A DNA stretch of 64,000 nt. Origin: JBOGJG01 sp050747825. Its GTDB lineage: Bacteria; Acidobacteriota; UBA6911; RPQK01; JBOGJG01. Both the position numbers and the translations under genes were made by a program. The stretch's first letter is position 1; each line of letters begins with the position of its first letter. The notes beneath the pieces are model-generated. The model searched no databases. It was not told the origin of the DNA and worked only from the letters and a program-made list of their open reading frames with translations. Of this stretch, positions 1-9,343 are shown piece after piece. The DNA lies in the NCBI GenBank assembly GCA_050747825.1, contig JBOGJG010000277.1:1-64000 (forward strand). Reading direction: 5' to 3'.

Positions 1-133
1 TTCCCCGCACCTTATAGGGTAATACTCAAGCCGCGAACACTTCAGGCGAGTTAAGGTCTTGATAAATCGATGGTTCTTAAGGTGAGGCTTTCACACAGGG
101 GGCGTCTCCCAGTAAACTCCCGCTAGGGCGAAC

Positions 134-670
<537 letters not shown>

Positions 671-683
671 TCAGCAAGGCATG

Positions 684-712
684 ATCTTACGCAAATATAG
701 TGATGCAGTCAA
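684..712 (-). promoter_or_regulatory. Sigma-70-type promoter of tRNA-fMet
   Basis: On the minus strand a TTGACT -35 box (707-712) and a TAAGAT -10 box (684-689) are separated by exactly 17 nt. Transcription would start about 7 nt before the tRNA 5' end. Confidence 0.55.
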
Positions 713-748
713 CCCTGCAGAAGTTTCACTTTTGCGCCCTCTCGGCAG

Positions 749-1567
749 CTACTGCTCGGCTGCAGCTTGATCGGCCGCAGCTGCACCGTCTTTTACGCAG
801 CGGCAGCCGATACCCGCCTGCATGTTCTTGGGAAAAGATGAACGGGACCAAAGAGCCATCGAGCCGCCTTTAAGGGCGTAAGAACCGCCGCGAACTGCGA
901 TGTTGCCGTAGTTGAACACGTCGCTGCCCCGAAGGGGGCTTCCCGGATAGGGCTTCAGTGGGTCGCTGGTCCACTCCTGCACGTTTCCCATCGTGTCGTA
1001 AAGACCGAAGGGGCTCTTGTCCAGCTCAAATTGGCCTACTTCCACTGTATTGGCGTAGCCCATCTCGTTGACGTTGGACTTGGTGGGGTCCCAGGTCTCT
1101 CCCCAGGGATATTCAGATCCTTCCGCCCCGCGCGCCGCCTTCTCCCACTCGGCTTCCGTCGGCAACCGTTTTCCTGCCCATTCGCAGTAAGCCTGGGCAT
1201 CCGTCCAGGTCAAGTTGGCCACGGGAAAATCTTCTTTTCCAAACGAGTAATACTGGCGCCAGTCGCCTTCGGCCTCGTAATTCGACTCAGTTTCAAACTT
1301 GAGAAACTCGCCGTTGGTGACCTCGTAGACGTCAATCTGATATTCAGGCAGGTTGACCGTGTGCTGGGGCATCGCGACCGCGGGGCCACTCTGGGGCTTT
1401 TCATCACTGCCCATGATGAATTCACCTGCCGGGATCGCGACCATCTCGCCCGGCAACGGCTGGGCAGGCTGATCCGCCACAGGCGCAGTGGCGACCGGAT
1501 CGGGCACGGCTGGGGTCGTACAACCGAGGAGGAGTAAGACAAACGAGAAATATAATGTTGGCTTCAT
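749..1567 (-). CDS. SUMF1/FGE-fold lipoprotein, probably not a formylglycine-generating enzyme
   Basis: The 272-residue protein begins with a lipoprotein signal peptide (MKPTLYFSFVLLLLGC, lipid Cys at 16). It then shows the formylglycine-generating-enzyme sulfatase fold: MVAIPAGEFIMGS, YEVTNGEF, GKRLPTEAEWEKAARG, MGNVQEWTSD, RGGSY, and a terminal GCRC. In true FGE two active-site cysteines follow the HRS segment after RGGS. Here the matching stretch (KGGSMALWSR) has none, so catalysis of the FGE type is unlikely; related proteins (PvdO, GldK/J, gliding or ligand-binding types) use the fold structurally. ATG at 1567 is preferred over GTG at 1576 because AAGAAG lies at a suitable distance. It probably sits in the inner leaflet of the outer membrane or on the inner membrane. 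Confidence 0.8.
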   Translation of the reverse strand: MKPTLYFSFVLLLLGCTTPAVPDPVATAPVADQPAQPLPGEMVAIPAGEFIMGSDEKPQSGPAVAMPQHTVNLPEYQIDVYEVTNGEFLKFETESNYEAEGDWRQYYSFGKEDFPVANLTWTDAQAYCEWAGKRLPTEAEWEKAARGAEGSEYPWGETWDPTKSNVNEMGYANTVEVGQFELDKSPFGLYDTMGNVQEWTSDPLKPYPGSPLRGSDVFNYGNIAVRGGSYALKGGSMALWSRSSFPKNMQAGIGCRCVKDGAAAADQAAAEQ

Positions 1568-1626
1568 TTTAAGCACTTCTTATACCACTCTGACCCCCGA
1601 TGTACAAGCGAATTACAAGCCGCGAC

Positions 1627-2967
1627 TCAACCAGAATAGTTCCTTCTGACCCAGTCCAGCGCCTCTGGGCGGGAGGCAACTTTGCCCTCGAGCTGAAGAT
1701 CCTCCACGGCCCTCAGGATCTCTGAGAAAACGGGTCCGGGCTTGAATCCCAGATCAATCAAATCATAACCGTCGATCAAAGGATCGGGGCGGATGGCCTC
1801 CTGGCTCAACTGCTCAAGCTTCTCCCGGCAGAAGTTGTAGGCCCTCAAATCCCGGTGACTGCTCAGGCAATCCAACCGATGCAGCTCCAGGTGCTTGTCG
1901 AAGTTCTCCATCCTTAAAAATCGCTTCAGCGTGCTCTCGCGCATTTCTTGAACATGGATGAAACGCAGATGATGCTTTACCAGCTCCACAACTTCTTCTG
2001 TCTGATCATTGGGTAAGCGCAGCCGCCGGCAGATGGCTCCGGCCATTTCAGCCCCCACCTCGGCGTGACCGTCAAAACGGATCCTCTCCTTAACCGCAAA
2101 GGTCGGAGGCTTGCCGACATCGTGCAAAAGAATTCCAAGGGCCAGGCTCTCGTCCAGATTTCCACCCGAAAGCTCCAACATCAGCCGGGTGTGCTTGAAG
2201 ACATCCCCCTCCGGATGAAACTCCGGCGGCTGCTCCACGCCTTTCATGGCCTCCACTTCGGGCAGGACGACTGTTAAAAGTCCTGAATCAGAAAGCAAGT
2301 CAAGAGCGCGGGCGGGTCCTGGGCTGGCCAGCATCTTTAGCAACTCGTCTCGAATCCGCTCCCAACTGACCCGCAGCAACTGACCGGCATAGCGGCGCAC
2401 GTACTCGAAAGTCTCCTCGTCCAGCTCAAAGCCAAGCTGACAGGCAAAGCGCAAGGCACGCAGAATACGGAGCTTATCCTCTTCAAATCTCTGGGCAGGC
2501 TCCCCGACCGTGCGGATAAGCTTATGCTCGAGATCCTCCCTGCCTCCCACATAGTCCACGACCTCTTCGCTGAAGGGATCCAGGAAGAGTGCATTGACGG
2601 TAAAGTCCCGCCGCCGCGCATCCTCACGGGCATTTGTAAATCCAACCTCGCTCGGATGCCGGCCATCGATGTAGCTGGATTCCTTGCGAAAAGTCGTCAC
2701 TTCGTAGTTGAGTGAATCCAGGACGACAATGACGACCCCGAACTCCTTGCCTACCAGAATAGTCCGGGAGAAAAGGCCCTCCACATCGTCCGGATGGGCC
2801 GACGTGGCAATATCAATGTCGGCCACGCTTCTTCCCAGGAGCAAATCACGGACAGCACCTCCGGCGAAATAAGCCTTGAAACCGCGTTCTCTTAAGGCCT
2901 TGACGATTTGAAGGGCGCCACTGAGGCGAGACGGTTCGATCTGCTGGAGCAGGCTCATGGGCGGCAT
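1627..2967 (-). CDS. cca: CCA tRNA nucleotidyltransferase / poly(A) polymerase family with HD domain
   Basis: The 446-residue protein adds or repairs the CCA end of tRNA, or acts as the closely related poly(A) polymerase. The class II nucleotidyltransferase head is clear: GGAVRD at 36-41 and the metal-binding DID at 50-52, then the neck motif RRDFTVNAL near 120-128 and an RFEEDKLRILRALRF helix at 161-175. A C-terminal HD domain follows (HD at 283-284, with KHH further on), as in many bacterial Cca proteins. The frame stays open upstream to 3669, but that part is antisense to the next gene and has no conserved sequence. The family match starts at MPPMSLLQQ (2967) or MSLLQQ (2958); neither has a strong ribosome binding site. 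It is divergent from the gene at 3007 across 39 bp. Confidence 0.9.
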   Translation of the reverse strand: MPPMSLLQQIEPSRLSGALQIVKALRERGFKAYFAGGAVRDLLLGRSVADIDIATSAHPDDVEGLFSRTILVGKEFGVVIVVLDSLNYEVTTFRKESSYIDGRHPSEVGFTNAREDARRRDFTVNALFLDPFSEEVVDYVGGREDLEHKLIRTVGEPAQRFEEDKLRILRALRFACQLGFELDEETFEYVRRYAGQLLRVSWERIRDELLKMLASPGPARALDLLSDSGLLTVVLPEVEAMKGVEQPPEFHPEGDVFKHTRLMLELSGGNLDESLALGILLHDVGKPPTFAVKERIRFDGHAEVGAEMAGAICRRLRLPNDQTEEVVELVKHHLRFIHVQEMRESTLKRFLRMENFDKHLELHRLDCLSSHRDLRAYNFCREKLEQLSQEAIRPDPLIDGYDLIDLGFKPGPVFSEILRAVEDLQLEGKVASRPEALDWVRRNYSG

Positions 2968-3006
2968 TACTGAAAGATTTCGTATGTTAGCATATCCGTA
3001 AGACCC

Positions 3007-3768
3007 ATGCGGTTGATCATTCTCATCTTGCTCCTTTTGCAATTCAGCGCGGGACTCATCTGGAGGCTCCGGCCGCCTCAGAAAGAAGAGTTGTATTCTC
3101 TGATCCCAAAGGACGTCCTGGGGCTGATTGTGATAGACGAGGCTCCGGAGCGGCTCGATTTTCTGGAGAGAACTCAACTGGGAAAATGGGCTGACGTGGA
3201 CATCCAATCCGTCCGCGAAAAGATTCCGCCTGCTCTGAGAGAGCAGCTTGTGCTGATCTTCGACCATGATTTGGAAGAAGCCTGGATTTTCGTTCATCAC
3301 CTGGAACGCCAGGAGGAAGGCTCTCTGAGGATTCATTTCAGCGCGCTCCTGGAACCCCAGGCCCTGCACCAGCAAGCTCTCGAGCTTCGGATCAAGATGG
3401 GTGTGTTGAACACGTTTGGTCCTTCCGACACCCAGGTCCTGGAACAGGAGAATATCCTGATTTATAGAGGAACTGAGCCCGGACAGATCCTTTACCTGGT
3501 CCGAATGCCCGGTTACCTCATGATTTCCAACAGCGATCCGGGCTGGCTCAGGACGCTGAGAACATCTGCAGGGAAACAGGAGAGCCTGGCCGAAAGCTAC
3601 TCCTTCCGCAAGATCAAGAGCCACGTTTGGCCCGGGGACGGAATTTTCCTTTACTTCAACGCCCGCCAACTCTTTCCGCTGCTGCCGGAGTTCGGTTACA
3701 GCGTCCGCTGGGAGGAAGGAGAAATCTCAGATCGGTACTACGAAATCAAGAGAGGCTCGGTGAAGTAA
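3007..3768 (+). CDS. Exported or membrane-anchored hypothetical protein
   Basis: I do not recognise the family. The 253-residue protein opens with a hydrophobic stretch (MRLIILILLLLQFSAGLIW) that can serve as a signal peptide or a single membrane anchor. The rest is soluble, rich in charged residues and mixed alpha/beta, with no cysteine motif or catalytic signature I can name. The sequence SLIPKDVLGLIVIDEAPERLDFLERT resembles the start of DUF3352-type proteins, which is only a weak hint. It ends at the base before the convergent cysK gene, so the two terminate back to back without a spacer. Confidence 0.6.
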   Translation: MRLIILILLLLQFSAGLIWRLRPPQKEELYSLIPKDVLGLIVIDEAPERLDFLERTQLGKWADVDIQSVREKIPPALREQLVLIFDHDLEEAWIFVHHLERQEEGSLRIHFSALLEPQALHQQALELRIKMGVLNTFGPSDTQVLEQENILIYRGTEPGQILYLVRMPGYLMISNSDPGWLRTLRTSAGKQESLAESYSFRKIKSHVWPGDGIFLYFNARQLFPLLPEFGYSVRWEEGEISDRYYEIKRGSVK

Positions 3769-4710
3769 CTACTCTTCGGCGTAGACTTCATGGCTCAGGT
3801 AGCGCTCGCCGAGGTCGCAGGTAATGGCCACGAGGCGCTTTCCCGGACCCAGCTCGCGCGCCATTTGAAGGGCGGCCCAGCAGATAGCGCCTGAGGAGAT
3901 GCCGGCAAAGATTCCCTCCCGGCGCGCCAGGGAACGCGCCGTCTGACAGGCGTCCGGATACTCGACGCCTATGATCGTATCGATGACATCACGATTGAGG
4001 ATCGGCGGCACGAAACCGGCGCCCATCCCCTGCAGCTCGTGAGGGCCAGGCCGGCCTCCCGACAGGACCGGGGAGTCCGCCGGCTCCACGGCTACAATTT
4101 GAATGTTCTTGATCTCCCTCTTCAACACCTCTCCGACACCGGTGATTGTGCCTCCGGTTCCCACGCCGGCTACAAAGCAGTCCAGGCGCCCTTCAGTGGC
4201 CTCCAGGATTTCGATGGCGGTGGTCTGGCGGTGGGCTTCGGGATTGGCGGGATTCTTGAACTGCTGCGGCATAAAGGAATTGGGATACTTCTGCAGGAGC
4301 TCTTCCGCCTTCTGTATGGCGGCGGTCATGCCCTCGACCTCGGGAGTGAGCACCAGTTCTGCTCCCATGGCGGATAGAACCCGTCTGCGTTCCACTGACA
4401 TGGTATCGGGCATCGTCAGGATCAGCCGGTATCCCATTACCACAGCAGCCATGGCAAGCCCGATGCCCGTATTGCCACTGGTCGGCTCGATAATAACGGT
4501 GTTGCCGGGCCGAATCTTCCCTTCATCCTGCGCCTTCTTGAGCATCGAAAAGGCGATGCGGTCCTTGACGCTGAACATGGGGTTCATCGATTCCAGCTTC
4601 AGCAACACTTCGGCCGAACCCTCGGACGGCAGTCGATTCAGCCGAACAAGCGGGGTACAGCCGATTAATTCAAGGATGTTGTTGGCTAAAAGGGGGCGGT
4701 GTCGCGGCAT
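3769..4710 (-). CDS. cysK: Cysteine synthase (O-acetylserine sulfhydrylase)
   Basis: This cytosolic, PLP-dependent enzyme makes cysteine from O-acetylserine and sulfide. The 313-residue length is typical. The PLP lysine lies in NPMFSVKDR (Lys49), the substrate-binding loop is TSGNTG (77-82), the phosphate-binding loop is GTGGT, and the C-terminal serine loop is SSGAICWAA. Most CysK proteins have a glycine- or alanine-rich segment before SVKDR, whereas this one has Met-Phe, a small oddity. It is the last gene of a minus-strand run with 4719-4919 and 4916-5830 (8-nt gap, 4-nt overlap), although those neighbours have no obvious link to sulfur metabolism. A cystathionine beta-synthase-like role is possible but less likely. 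Confidence 0.92.
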   Translation of the reverse strand: MPRHRPLLANNILELIGCTPLVRLNRLPSEGSAEVLLKLESMNPMFSVKDRIAFSMLKKAQDEGKIRPGNTVIIEPTSGNTGIGLAMAAVVMGYRLILTMPDTMSVERRRVLSAMGAELVLTPEVEGMTAAIQKAEELLQKYPNSFMPQQFKNPANPEAHRQTTAIEILEATEGRLDCFVAGVGTGGTITGVGEVLKREIKNIQIVAVEPADSPVLSGGRPGPHELQGMGAGFVPPILNRDVIDTIIGVEYPDACQTARSLARREGIFAGISSGAICWAALQMARELGPGKRLVAITCDLGERYLSHEVYAEE

Positions 4711-4718
4711 CAGAGCGA

Positions 4719-4919
4719 CTACTTCACGGGGTGCAGATACTGGCGGTGACGAGTCTTGAACAGCAGCTTTTCATAGTAGCGAATTTCCTTCTGCACTTCC
4801 TGGCAGCGTTCATCCAGACAACGGACGTCAGATTCCAGCTTGTCCAGCTCGGCTTGAAGAAGACGCAGCTTTAACTGGATCGGCAACAACTCTTCGAATT
4901 CCACTTCTTTTCGGTTCAT
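4719..4919 (-). CDS. Small coiled-coil hypothetical protein (66 aa)
   Basis: A 66-residue acidic/basic helix-forming protein with heptad-like leucine spacing (LKLRLLQAELDKLESDV). It has no signal peptide and no known domain that I recognise. Its ATG overlaps the stop of the upstream VWA-domain gene in an ATGA junction, and cysK follows 8 nt later, so it is very likely co-transcribed and translationally coupled. Two cysteines (CLDERC) are present, but the spacing does not make a known metal site. Confidence 0.65.
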   Translation of the reverse strand: MNRKEVEFEELLPIQLKLRLLQAELDKLESDVRCLDERCQEVQKEIRYYEKLLFKTRHRQYLHPVK

Positions 4920-5830
4920 GAGGATGGATGGGGAGCATAATAGCCCCTGCGGTGCGTCACTTTCAACCCCGAGCCTCTCACCTTGACTTCGATCTTTCTG
5001 AACTTACCGTCGCGCTGCGCGTTAGTGGAGACATATGCCAAGCTGTACTGGTTCTTAATTTCTCCGTTGATCTTGGCGAAGGCATCTCGAATCTCATCCA
5101 GATCTAATTTGGAGTTAATGAACAAGCCTCCCGTGCTGTTCGAGAAGTTTTTCAGCTTGCCAAAATTGGAAGAGAAGTTGTCACTGCGAACACCGACCCC
5201 GTAGATCACGACGTCCTGATCCTGAGCCACCCGGATGGCTTCGTCGTCAGTCATCGTGCTTTGGGTATCGTCTCCGTCCGATATGACCACCATGACGTTT
5301 CTACCGACCTGATCCTGCAGCAACTCCTGCACGGTCACCCACACCGCATCATACAGCTTGGTAGCGCCACCCGCCTTGATGCTGTAAATAGCACTCTCCA
5401 GAGCGGAGAAATCGAAGGTGAAGTCCTGGAGCAGGTTGACCTCACTGTCAAATTGAAGAATCGCAGCCATATCCTTGTTCGTTCTCAACACCTGCCGCAC
5501 AAATTCCGTGGCAGCCTGTTGTTCGAAGTAGAGCTTGTCCTTAACGCTTCCGCTGGTATCGATCAGCAAGGCAATCGTGAGGGGGCGGGCGCTCTCACCC
5601 ATTTCAAGGCTGAAGAAATCGATTTGCTGTCTCTTTCCCTCTTCGTAAACCTCGAAGTCTTCCCTCTCGAGATCCCTAATATAGTTGCCCCGACGGTTCC
5701 TGACAGTGCAAAGGATATTGACCGCATCCACGCTGGCTTTGAAGGTTGGACTGGGGGCTGGTTCCTGCTGCGGAAAAAGCGGCAGCAGAAGGAAAGCAAT
5801 CGTGATCAGGACAACAACACACGTCTTCAT
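4916..5830 (-). CDS. VWFA-related Acidobacterial domain protein, exported
   Basis: The 304-residue protein has a signal peptide (MKTCVVVLITIAFLLLPLF) followed by the short beta domain typical of the acidobacterial VWFA-related family (VRNRRGNYIRDLEREDFEVYEEG). A von Willebrand A domain comes next. The metal-ion-dependent adhesion site is intact: DTSGS at 91-95, the Thr in GGATKLYDA, and the Asp in ISDGDD. Such proteins are periplasmic or secreted and are thought to bind protein partners; no specific partner is known to me. ATG at 5830 is preferred to the TTG at 5833 because GGAGAG lies 7 nt upstream. It is the first gene of the run ending in cysK. This family is one of the main reasons for placing the window in Acidobacteriota. 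Confidence 0.88.
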   Translation of the reverse strand: MKTCVVVLITIAFLLLPLFPQQEPAPSPTFKASVDAVNILCTVRNRRGNYIRDLEREDFEVYEEGKRQQIDFFSLEMGESARPLTIALLIDTSGSVKDKLYFEQQAATEFVRQVLRTNKDMAAILQFDSEVNLLQDFTFDFSALESAIYSIKAGGATKLYDAVWVTVQELLQDQVGRNVMVVISDGDDTQSTMTDDEAIRVAQDQDVVIYGVGVRSDNFSSNFGKLKNFSNSTGGLFINSKLDLDEIRDAFAKINGEIKNQYSLAYVSTNAQRDGKFRKIEVKVRGSGLKVTHRRGYYAPHPSS

Positions 5831-5878
5831 CAAGACTCTCCATTATACATACAGATTGTGGCGTCCGCCGGTGGGGAG

Positions 5879-6694
5879 CTACTCAATGACAGTGCACTTG
5901 TGAGTAGCCATGTAGGTGTATAGGGCTGCGGCAGCGAAATAGATCATGAAGAAGTAGGGCACGTTCTGACCGATCACCGTCACTGCTAGATCGATCACGA
6001 CAGCCGGCGTCAGACTGTAGATTCCGATGGTGAAATAGTGGGCAAACGGCAAACGGATTCCGGTTCGCATGCTGGCCGAAAGCCCGAAAACAGTCAGAAA
6101 TAGAACCAGCATGGATTTTGTGGCGAGGGTGTATATGAGCCAGAAGGAGTAGCCGATCGGGAAATAGACCCACTGTATAAAGGATCTTATCTCCGGCAAC
6201 TGCGACTTGCTGAAGTCTCCCAAATCCTGCCATTCATAGGTTTGATTAACGCCATCCAGGCGCAGATAGAGCCTGTCTGCCGCCAGCAGGACGGCCGGTT
6301 CCTGCGACCGGCGGGGCAGCCCATATTCTCCTGTGGTATCAAAAATAAACGTGACCACTTGGTCGTCTTGGTAGCGGTGGACGATCGGCTCCTCTCCTTG
6401 CACGGCGAGCTGGCCGTTACTCACTTCAAAAGGAGGGAAGTTATCCTGCGCCCAGTCGAAAAAACGTTCAAGGCGGGGTCCATAGTGCCAGGCGTATGCC
6501 AGGGTCAGGATGATCGAAGCGTTGGCCGACAGAAACATCAGGTACAAAAGGGTCCTGCGGATCGGCTGCAGAAAGACACTGCGATAAAAAGCAAAATCGG
6601 TAACTGCCGAATAGGCTTCGCGGTAGAATTTGAAGATGTTAAGGGGCGCCAATTCAGGGCCTACGACACCGGGTAATAGAGAATGCGGTTGCAA
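5879..6694 (-). CDS. DUF1189-family integral membrane protein
   Basis: A 271-residue inner-membrane protein with an N-terminal helix near 45-70, a periplasmic or cytosolic beta-rich loop (about 80-165), and three or four C-terminal helices (IQWVYFPIGYSFWLIYTLA, SMLVLFLTVFGLSA, IGIYSLTPAVVIDLAVTVI, YFFMIYFAAAALYTYMA). The layout and the opening NIFKFYREAYSAV match DUF1189, whose function is unknown. The start at 6694 is a TTG inside the upstream gene; a second TTG at 6649, just before APLNIFKFYRE, fits the family start better, so the first 15 residues are doubtful. It is likely co-transcribed with the zinc-ribbon gene at 6661-7368. Confidence 0.7.
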   Translation of the reverse strand: MQPHSLLPGVVGPELAPLNIFKFYREAYSAVTDFAFYRSVFLQPIRRTLLYLMFLSANASIILTLAYAWHYGPRLERFFDWAQDNFPPFEVSNGQLAVQGEEPIVHRYQDDQVVTFIFDTTGEYGLPRRSQEPAVLLAADRLYLRLDGVNQTYEWQDLGDFSKSQLPEIRSFIQWVYFPIGYSFWLIYTLATKSMLVLFLTVFGLSASMRTGIRLPFAHYFTIGIYSLTPAVVIDLAVTVIGQNVPYFFMIYFAAAALYTYMATHKCTVIE

Positions 6695-7368
6695 TTTTCA
6701 CAGGTGATGATTTGCGAGTTGCTCCGGATGTCGGCTGCCAATTGGGGGCGCAGTTTGACGTGACACGCCTGGCAGGACTGGTTTACGACTGCGGCCAGGG
6801 CTACGCCCTGTCGGGCTGAAGCGATCCTTCGGTATTGTTCCATCAACTCGGCAGAAATCAGTTTTTTTACCTGCTGTTGCTGCTCCTGCAGTCTCGTAAT
6901 TTCAGTTTCGGCCTGTGCAGTGAAAGATTCGAGTTCTTTGCGCTGAGCCAAAACTTCTTTCTCCTTACCTTCCAGGATCGCTTTCGTCTCTCGAGCCTTT
7001 TTCTGCCACTCATCCACGGCCATCATCCGTTCCAGGATTTTGTCCTCTTTGGAGGAAATCCGACCTTCCGCATTTGCCACCTCCTGAAGAACGGCCTGGT
7101 ACTCCTTGTTGGTCTTCACTTCCATCAACTGGGACCTAAACTTGGAGAGCTTCGCCTGCAGGTCCTGAACCTCTCTCTCCAGTTGGCGCCGCTGTGCGTG
7201 CTCGTTTTCAATCGCCTCCTGGATTTGGTCCTGGAGGAGGCGGCTTTCCTGCAGGGTCTGGTCCAGCTCTTCAATCTGGCTGGGGATTTTCTTGGATTTG
7301 GACTCGAGAGCAATCATTTCCAGCTCGAGGTTCTGCAGATGAACAAGGTTCTGCAGCGCTGGATTCAC
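6661..7368 (-). CDS. Coiled-coil protein with C-terminal C4 zinc ribbon (DUF164 / CdsZ-like)
   Basis: The 235-residue cytosolic protein is a long antiparallel coiled coil (residues about 10-180) ending in a four-cysteine zinc ribbon (CQACHVKLRPQ, then CENCNRILYY). This is the layout of the zf-RING_7/DUF164 family. Members are widespread and have been linked to nucleic-acid or secretion-system binding, but the role here is not known. It starts with GTG at 7368. It lies 26 bp downstream of the CAT-anticodon tRNA on the same strand and overlaps the start of the DUF1189 gene. Confidence 0.82.
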   Translation of the reverse strand: MNPALQNLVHLQNLELEMIALESKSKKIPSQIEELDQTLQESRLLQDQIQEAIENEHAQRRQLEREVQDLQAKLSKFRSQLMEVKTNKEYQAVLQEVANAEGRISSKEDKILERMMAVDEWQKKARETKAILEGKEKEVLAQRKELESFTAQAETEITRLQEQQQQVKKLISAELMEQYRRIASARQGVALAAVVNQSCQACHVKLRPQLAADIRSNSQIITCENCNRILYYPVS

Positions 7369-7394
7369 TGTATTGGCTCCATAAAAAAAAGTTT

Positions 7395-7471
7395 TGGTGG
7401 GCCCAGTAGGACTCGAACCTACGACCGTCTGATTATGAGTCAGATGCTCTGACCAACTGAGCTATGGGCCC
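7395..7471 (-). tRNA. tRNA with CAT anticodon, probably tRNA-Ile2 (lysidine-modified), encoded CCA
   Basis: A complete 77-nt cloverleaf on the minus strand: acceptor GGGCCCA/TGGGCCC, D-arm TAGCTCAGTTGGTCAGAGCA, anticodon loop CTCATAA, T-arm GTAGGTTCGAGTCCTAC, and encoded CCA. The initiator features are absent. C4:G69 and C5:G68 in the acceptor stem and the ACTCATAAT loop context resemble isoleucine-2 tRNAs, which TilS converts to a lysidine anticodon. An elongator methionine tRNA is the alternative. The tRNA call is firm; the amino acid is about 65 percent certain. Confidence 0.9.
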
Positions 7472-7489
7472 GCACAGGCCACCAACAAA

Positions 7490-7515
7490 AAAAGGCGGCT
7501 CAAGGCCGCCCCTTT
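7490..7515 (-). terminator. Rho-independent terminator after rpoD
   Basis: The stem GGCGGC/GCCGCC (7494-7499 with 7505-7510) has a 5-nt loop. Read on the minus strand it is followed by a run of seven T. It begins right after the rpoD stop at 7520. The tRNA at 7395-7471 lies directly beyond it, so that tRNA depends on read-through or on a promoter I could not identify. Confidence 0.8.
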
Positions 7516-7519
7516 TGTG

Positions 7520-9247
7520 TTAATTTCCTTCCTTTCCTGAACTTTCCAGGAAGGTTTTTAATTTTCGGCTTCGCGAGGGATGGCGCAGCTTGCGCAGCGC
7601 CTTGGCCTCGATTTGGCGGATGCGCTCTCGAGTGACCGAGAAACGCTGACCAACCTCCTCCAGCGTATGCTCGCTGCCGTCGCCGATTCCGAAACGCATT
7701 CGGATGACCTGCTCCTCGCGCGGAGTCAGGGTCTTCAAGACCGTAGAGGTTTGCTCCTTCAAATTGATGTTGATCACCGCCTCGGCCGGAGAAATCACTC
7801 CGCGATCTTCGATGAAATCTCCCAGATGGCTGTCTTCCTCTTCACCAATCGGAGTCTCCAGAGAAATCGGCTCTTGAGCGATCTTCAGAATCTTCCGGAC
7901 CTTGCTGACCGGGATATCCATCTTCTTCGCGATCTCTTCTGAGGTCGGCTCACGGCCATATTCCTGAACCAGGGCTCTGGAAGTCCGGATCAGCTTGTTA
8001 ATCGTCTCAATCATGTGGACCGGAATGCGGATCGTCCGCGCCTGGTCCGCAATGGCTCGAGTAATCGCCTGGCGAATCCACCAGGTTGCGTAGGTCGAGA
8101 ACTTGTAACCCCGGCGATATTCGAACTTATCGACGGCCTTCATCAAGCCGATATTTCCCTCCTGAATCAGATCCAGGAACTGCAGTCCGCGATTAGTGTA
8201 CTTCTTGGCGATGGACACCACCAGGCGGAGTTTCGCCTCGACCAGTTCCTTCTTGGCAATATCTGCCTCAAGCTCCCCCTGCTTGATAGTGGCCAGGGTC
8301 GCCTTGAGGTCCGAAGGAGTGGTGAGGATCTCGTCCTCGATCTCCTTAAGTTCCTTCTCGATCTCGCGCAGGCGCAGCTTCACCTTCTTGGATTCTTCGA
8401 GCTTCAGCGGAGATTCCTGCAGCTTCTTCAGCTTCTTGGCCTCACGCTCGCGGGCGACCATCCGATCAACGGTGTCTTTGATCGCATCAACCAGCTCGTC
8501 ATGGATCTGATCGGTGATGGCCAGATCGCGGATGATTCGAGCGATTGGGATGCGATAGCGAGCCAATTGCGAGAGCAGCTTCTTGTATTCTTTGGAATCC
8601 TTCCTCGCCTTCTGCATGCGCTTGCGGATTTTGGCGGCTTCTTCCTCGAGCTTGTCGATCTCTCTAATCCGGCTCAGGACTTCCTTGAGCCTTTTCTCCA
8701 GAACCTGCTCCGTGATTTCTTCCTCGCTGAAGGTCACGAAATTCTTCATGCCCAGGTCACCGCTCTTCAGTTCCTGCTCATAGTTCAGGATTTCGGCGAC
8801 CACAACCGGAGAACGCGAGAGCGCCTTCAGGACGGTCTTTTCGCCCTTTTCGATCCTCTTGGCGATCTCCACTTCGCCTTCCCGGGTCAGGAGCGGAACG
8901 GTCCCCATTTCGCGCAGGTACATCCGGACCGGATCATTGGTCTTTTCCAAACTCTCGCTGGCGAGCTCGGACTCCTGCTCTTCTTCCTCGTCCGCATCGC
9001 GCTTCGGACGCAGTTTTTTCTGAACGGCTTCGAACTGCTGCTCGGAATCAATCACCTCAATCCCGGCATCGCCAAACATGTCGAAAATATTATCCAGATC
9101 GTCTGAAGAGTCGATATCGTCCGGCAGAAAATCGTTAACCTCGTCATAGAGGAGATAGCCTTTCTCCTTTCCGAGATTCACCAATTCCTTGATGCCGTCA
9201 TACTTTTCTTCAATGCCGTCGTATTTGTCGTCAATGGACAATATCAC
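7520..9247 (-). CDS. rpoD: RNA polymerase principal sigma factor RpoD (sigma-70)
   Basis: The 575-residue housekeeping sigma factor directs RNA polymerase to most promoters. It has an N-terminal region 1.1 ([20 protein letters not shown]), region 1.2 ([21 protein letters not shown]), a charged non-conserved insert (about 150-330), region 2 ([20 protein letters not shown], then [20 protein letters not shown]), region 3, and region 4 ([14 protein letters not shown], then [19 protein letters not shown]). The extreme N-terminus carries a small tandem repeat ([12 protein letters not shown]). GTG at 9247 has GGAAGGAG only 2-3 nt away. A TTG two codons later has better spacing to the same site and may be the real start. 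It follows dnaG by 63 bp, the classic macromolecular-synthesis pairing. Confidence 0.97.
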   Translation of the reverse strand: MILSIDDKYDGIEEKYDGIKELVNLGKEKGYLLYDEVNDFLPDDIDSSDDLDNIFDMFGDAGIEVIDSEQQFEAVQKKLRPKRDADEEEEQESELASESLEKTNDPVRMYLREMGTVPLLTREGEVEIAKRIEKGEKTVLKALSRSPVVVAEILNYEQELKSGDLGMKNFVTFSEEEITEQVLEKRLKEVLSRIREIDKLEEEAAKIRKRMQKARKDSKEYKKLLSQLARYRIPIARIIRDLAITDQIHDELVDAIKDTVDRMVAREREAKKLKKLQESPLKLEESKKVKLRLREIEKELKEIEDEILTTPSDLKATLATIKQGELEADIAKKELVEAKLRLVVSIAKKYTNRGLQFLDLIQEGNIGLMKAVDKFEYRRGYKFSTYATWWIRQAITRAIADQARTIRIPVHMIETINKLIRTSRALVQEYGREPTSEEIAKKMDIPVSKVRKILKIAQEPISLETPIGEEEDSHLGDFIEDRGVISPAEAVININLKEQTSTVLKTLTPREEQVIRMRFGIGDGSEHTLEEVGQRFSVTRERIRQIEAKALRKLRHPSRSRKLKTFLESSGKEGN

Positions 9248-9305
9248 GTCTCCTTCCCGATTTGGGCTCAGGGATCAAACGATCAGTTTAAAGTTCTTCC
9301 CTATC

Positions 9306-9343
9306 TAAAATCAAGTTCCGGCTCTAAAATCAAGTTCCGGCTC
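9306..9343 (-). repeat. Exact 19-bp tandem duplication at the 3' end of dnaG
   Basis: Two identical 19-bp units (9306-9324 and 9325-9343) abut. Because 19 is not a multiple of three, the second unit is read in a new frame and replaces the original ending. With a single unit the gene would end EPELDFR followed by a stop; with two it ends EPELDFRAGT. Confidence 0.9.

Noticed and set aside
2968..3669. Upstream extension of the cca reading frame to 680 residues
   Set aside because: The added N-terminal 230 residues are antisense to the gene at 3007-3768, show no family similarity, and Cca proteins begin near the GGAVRD head.
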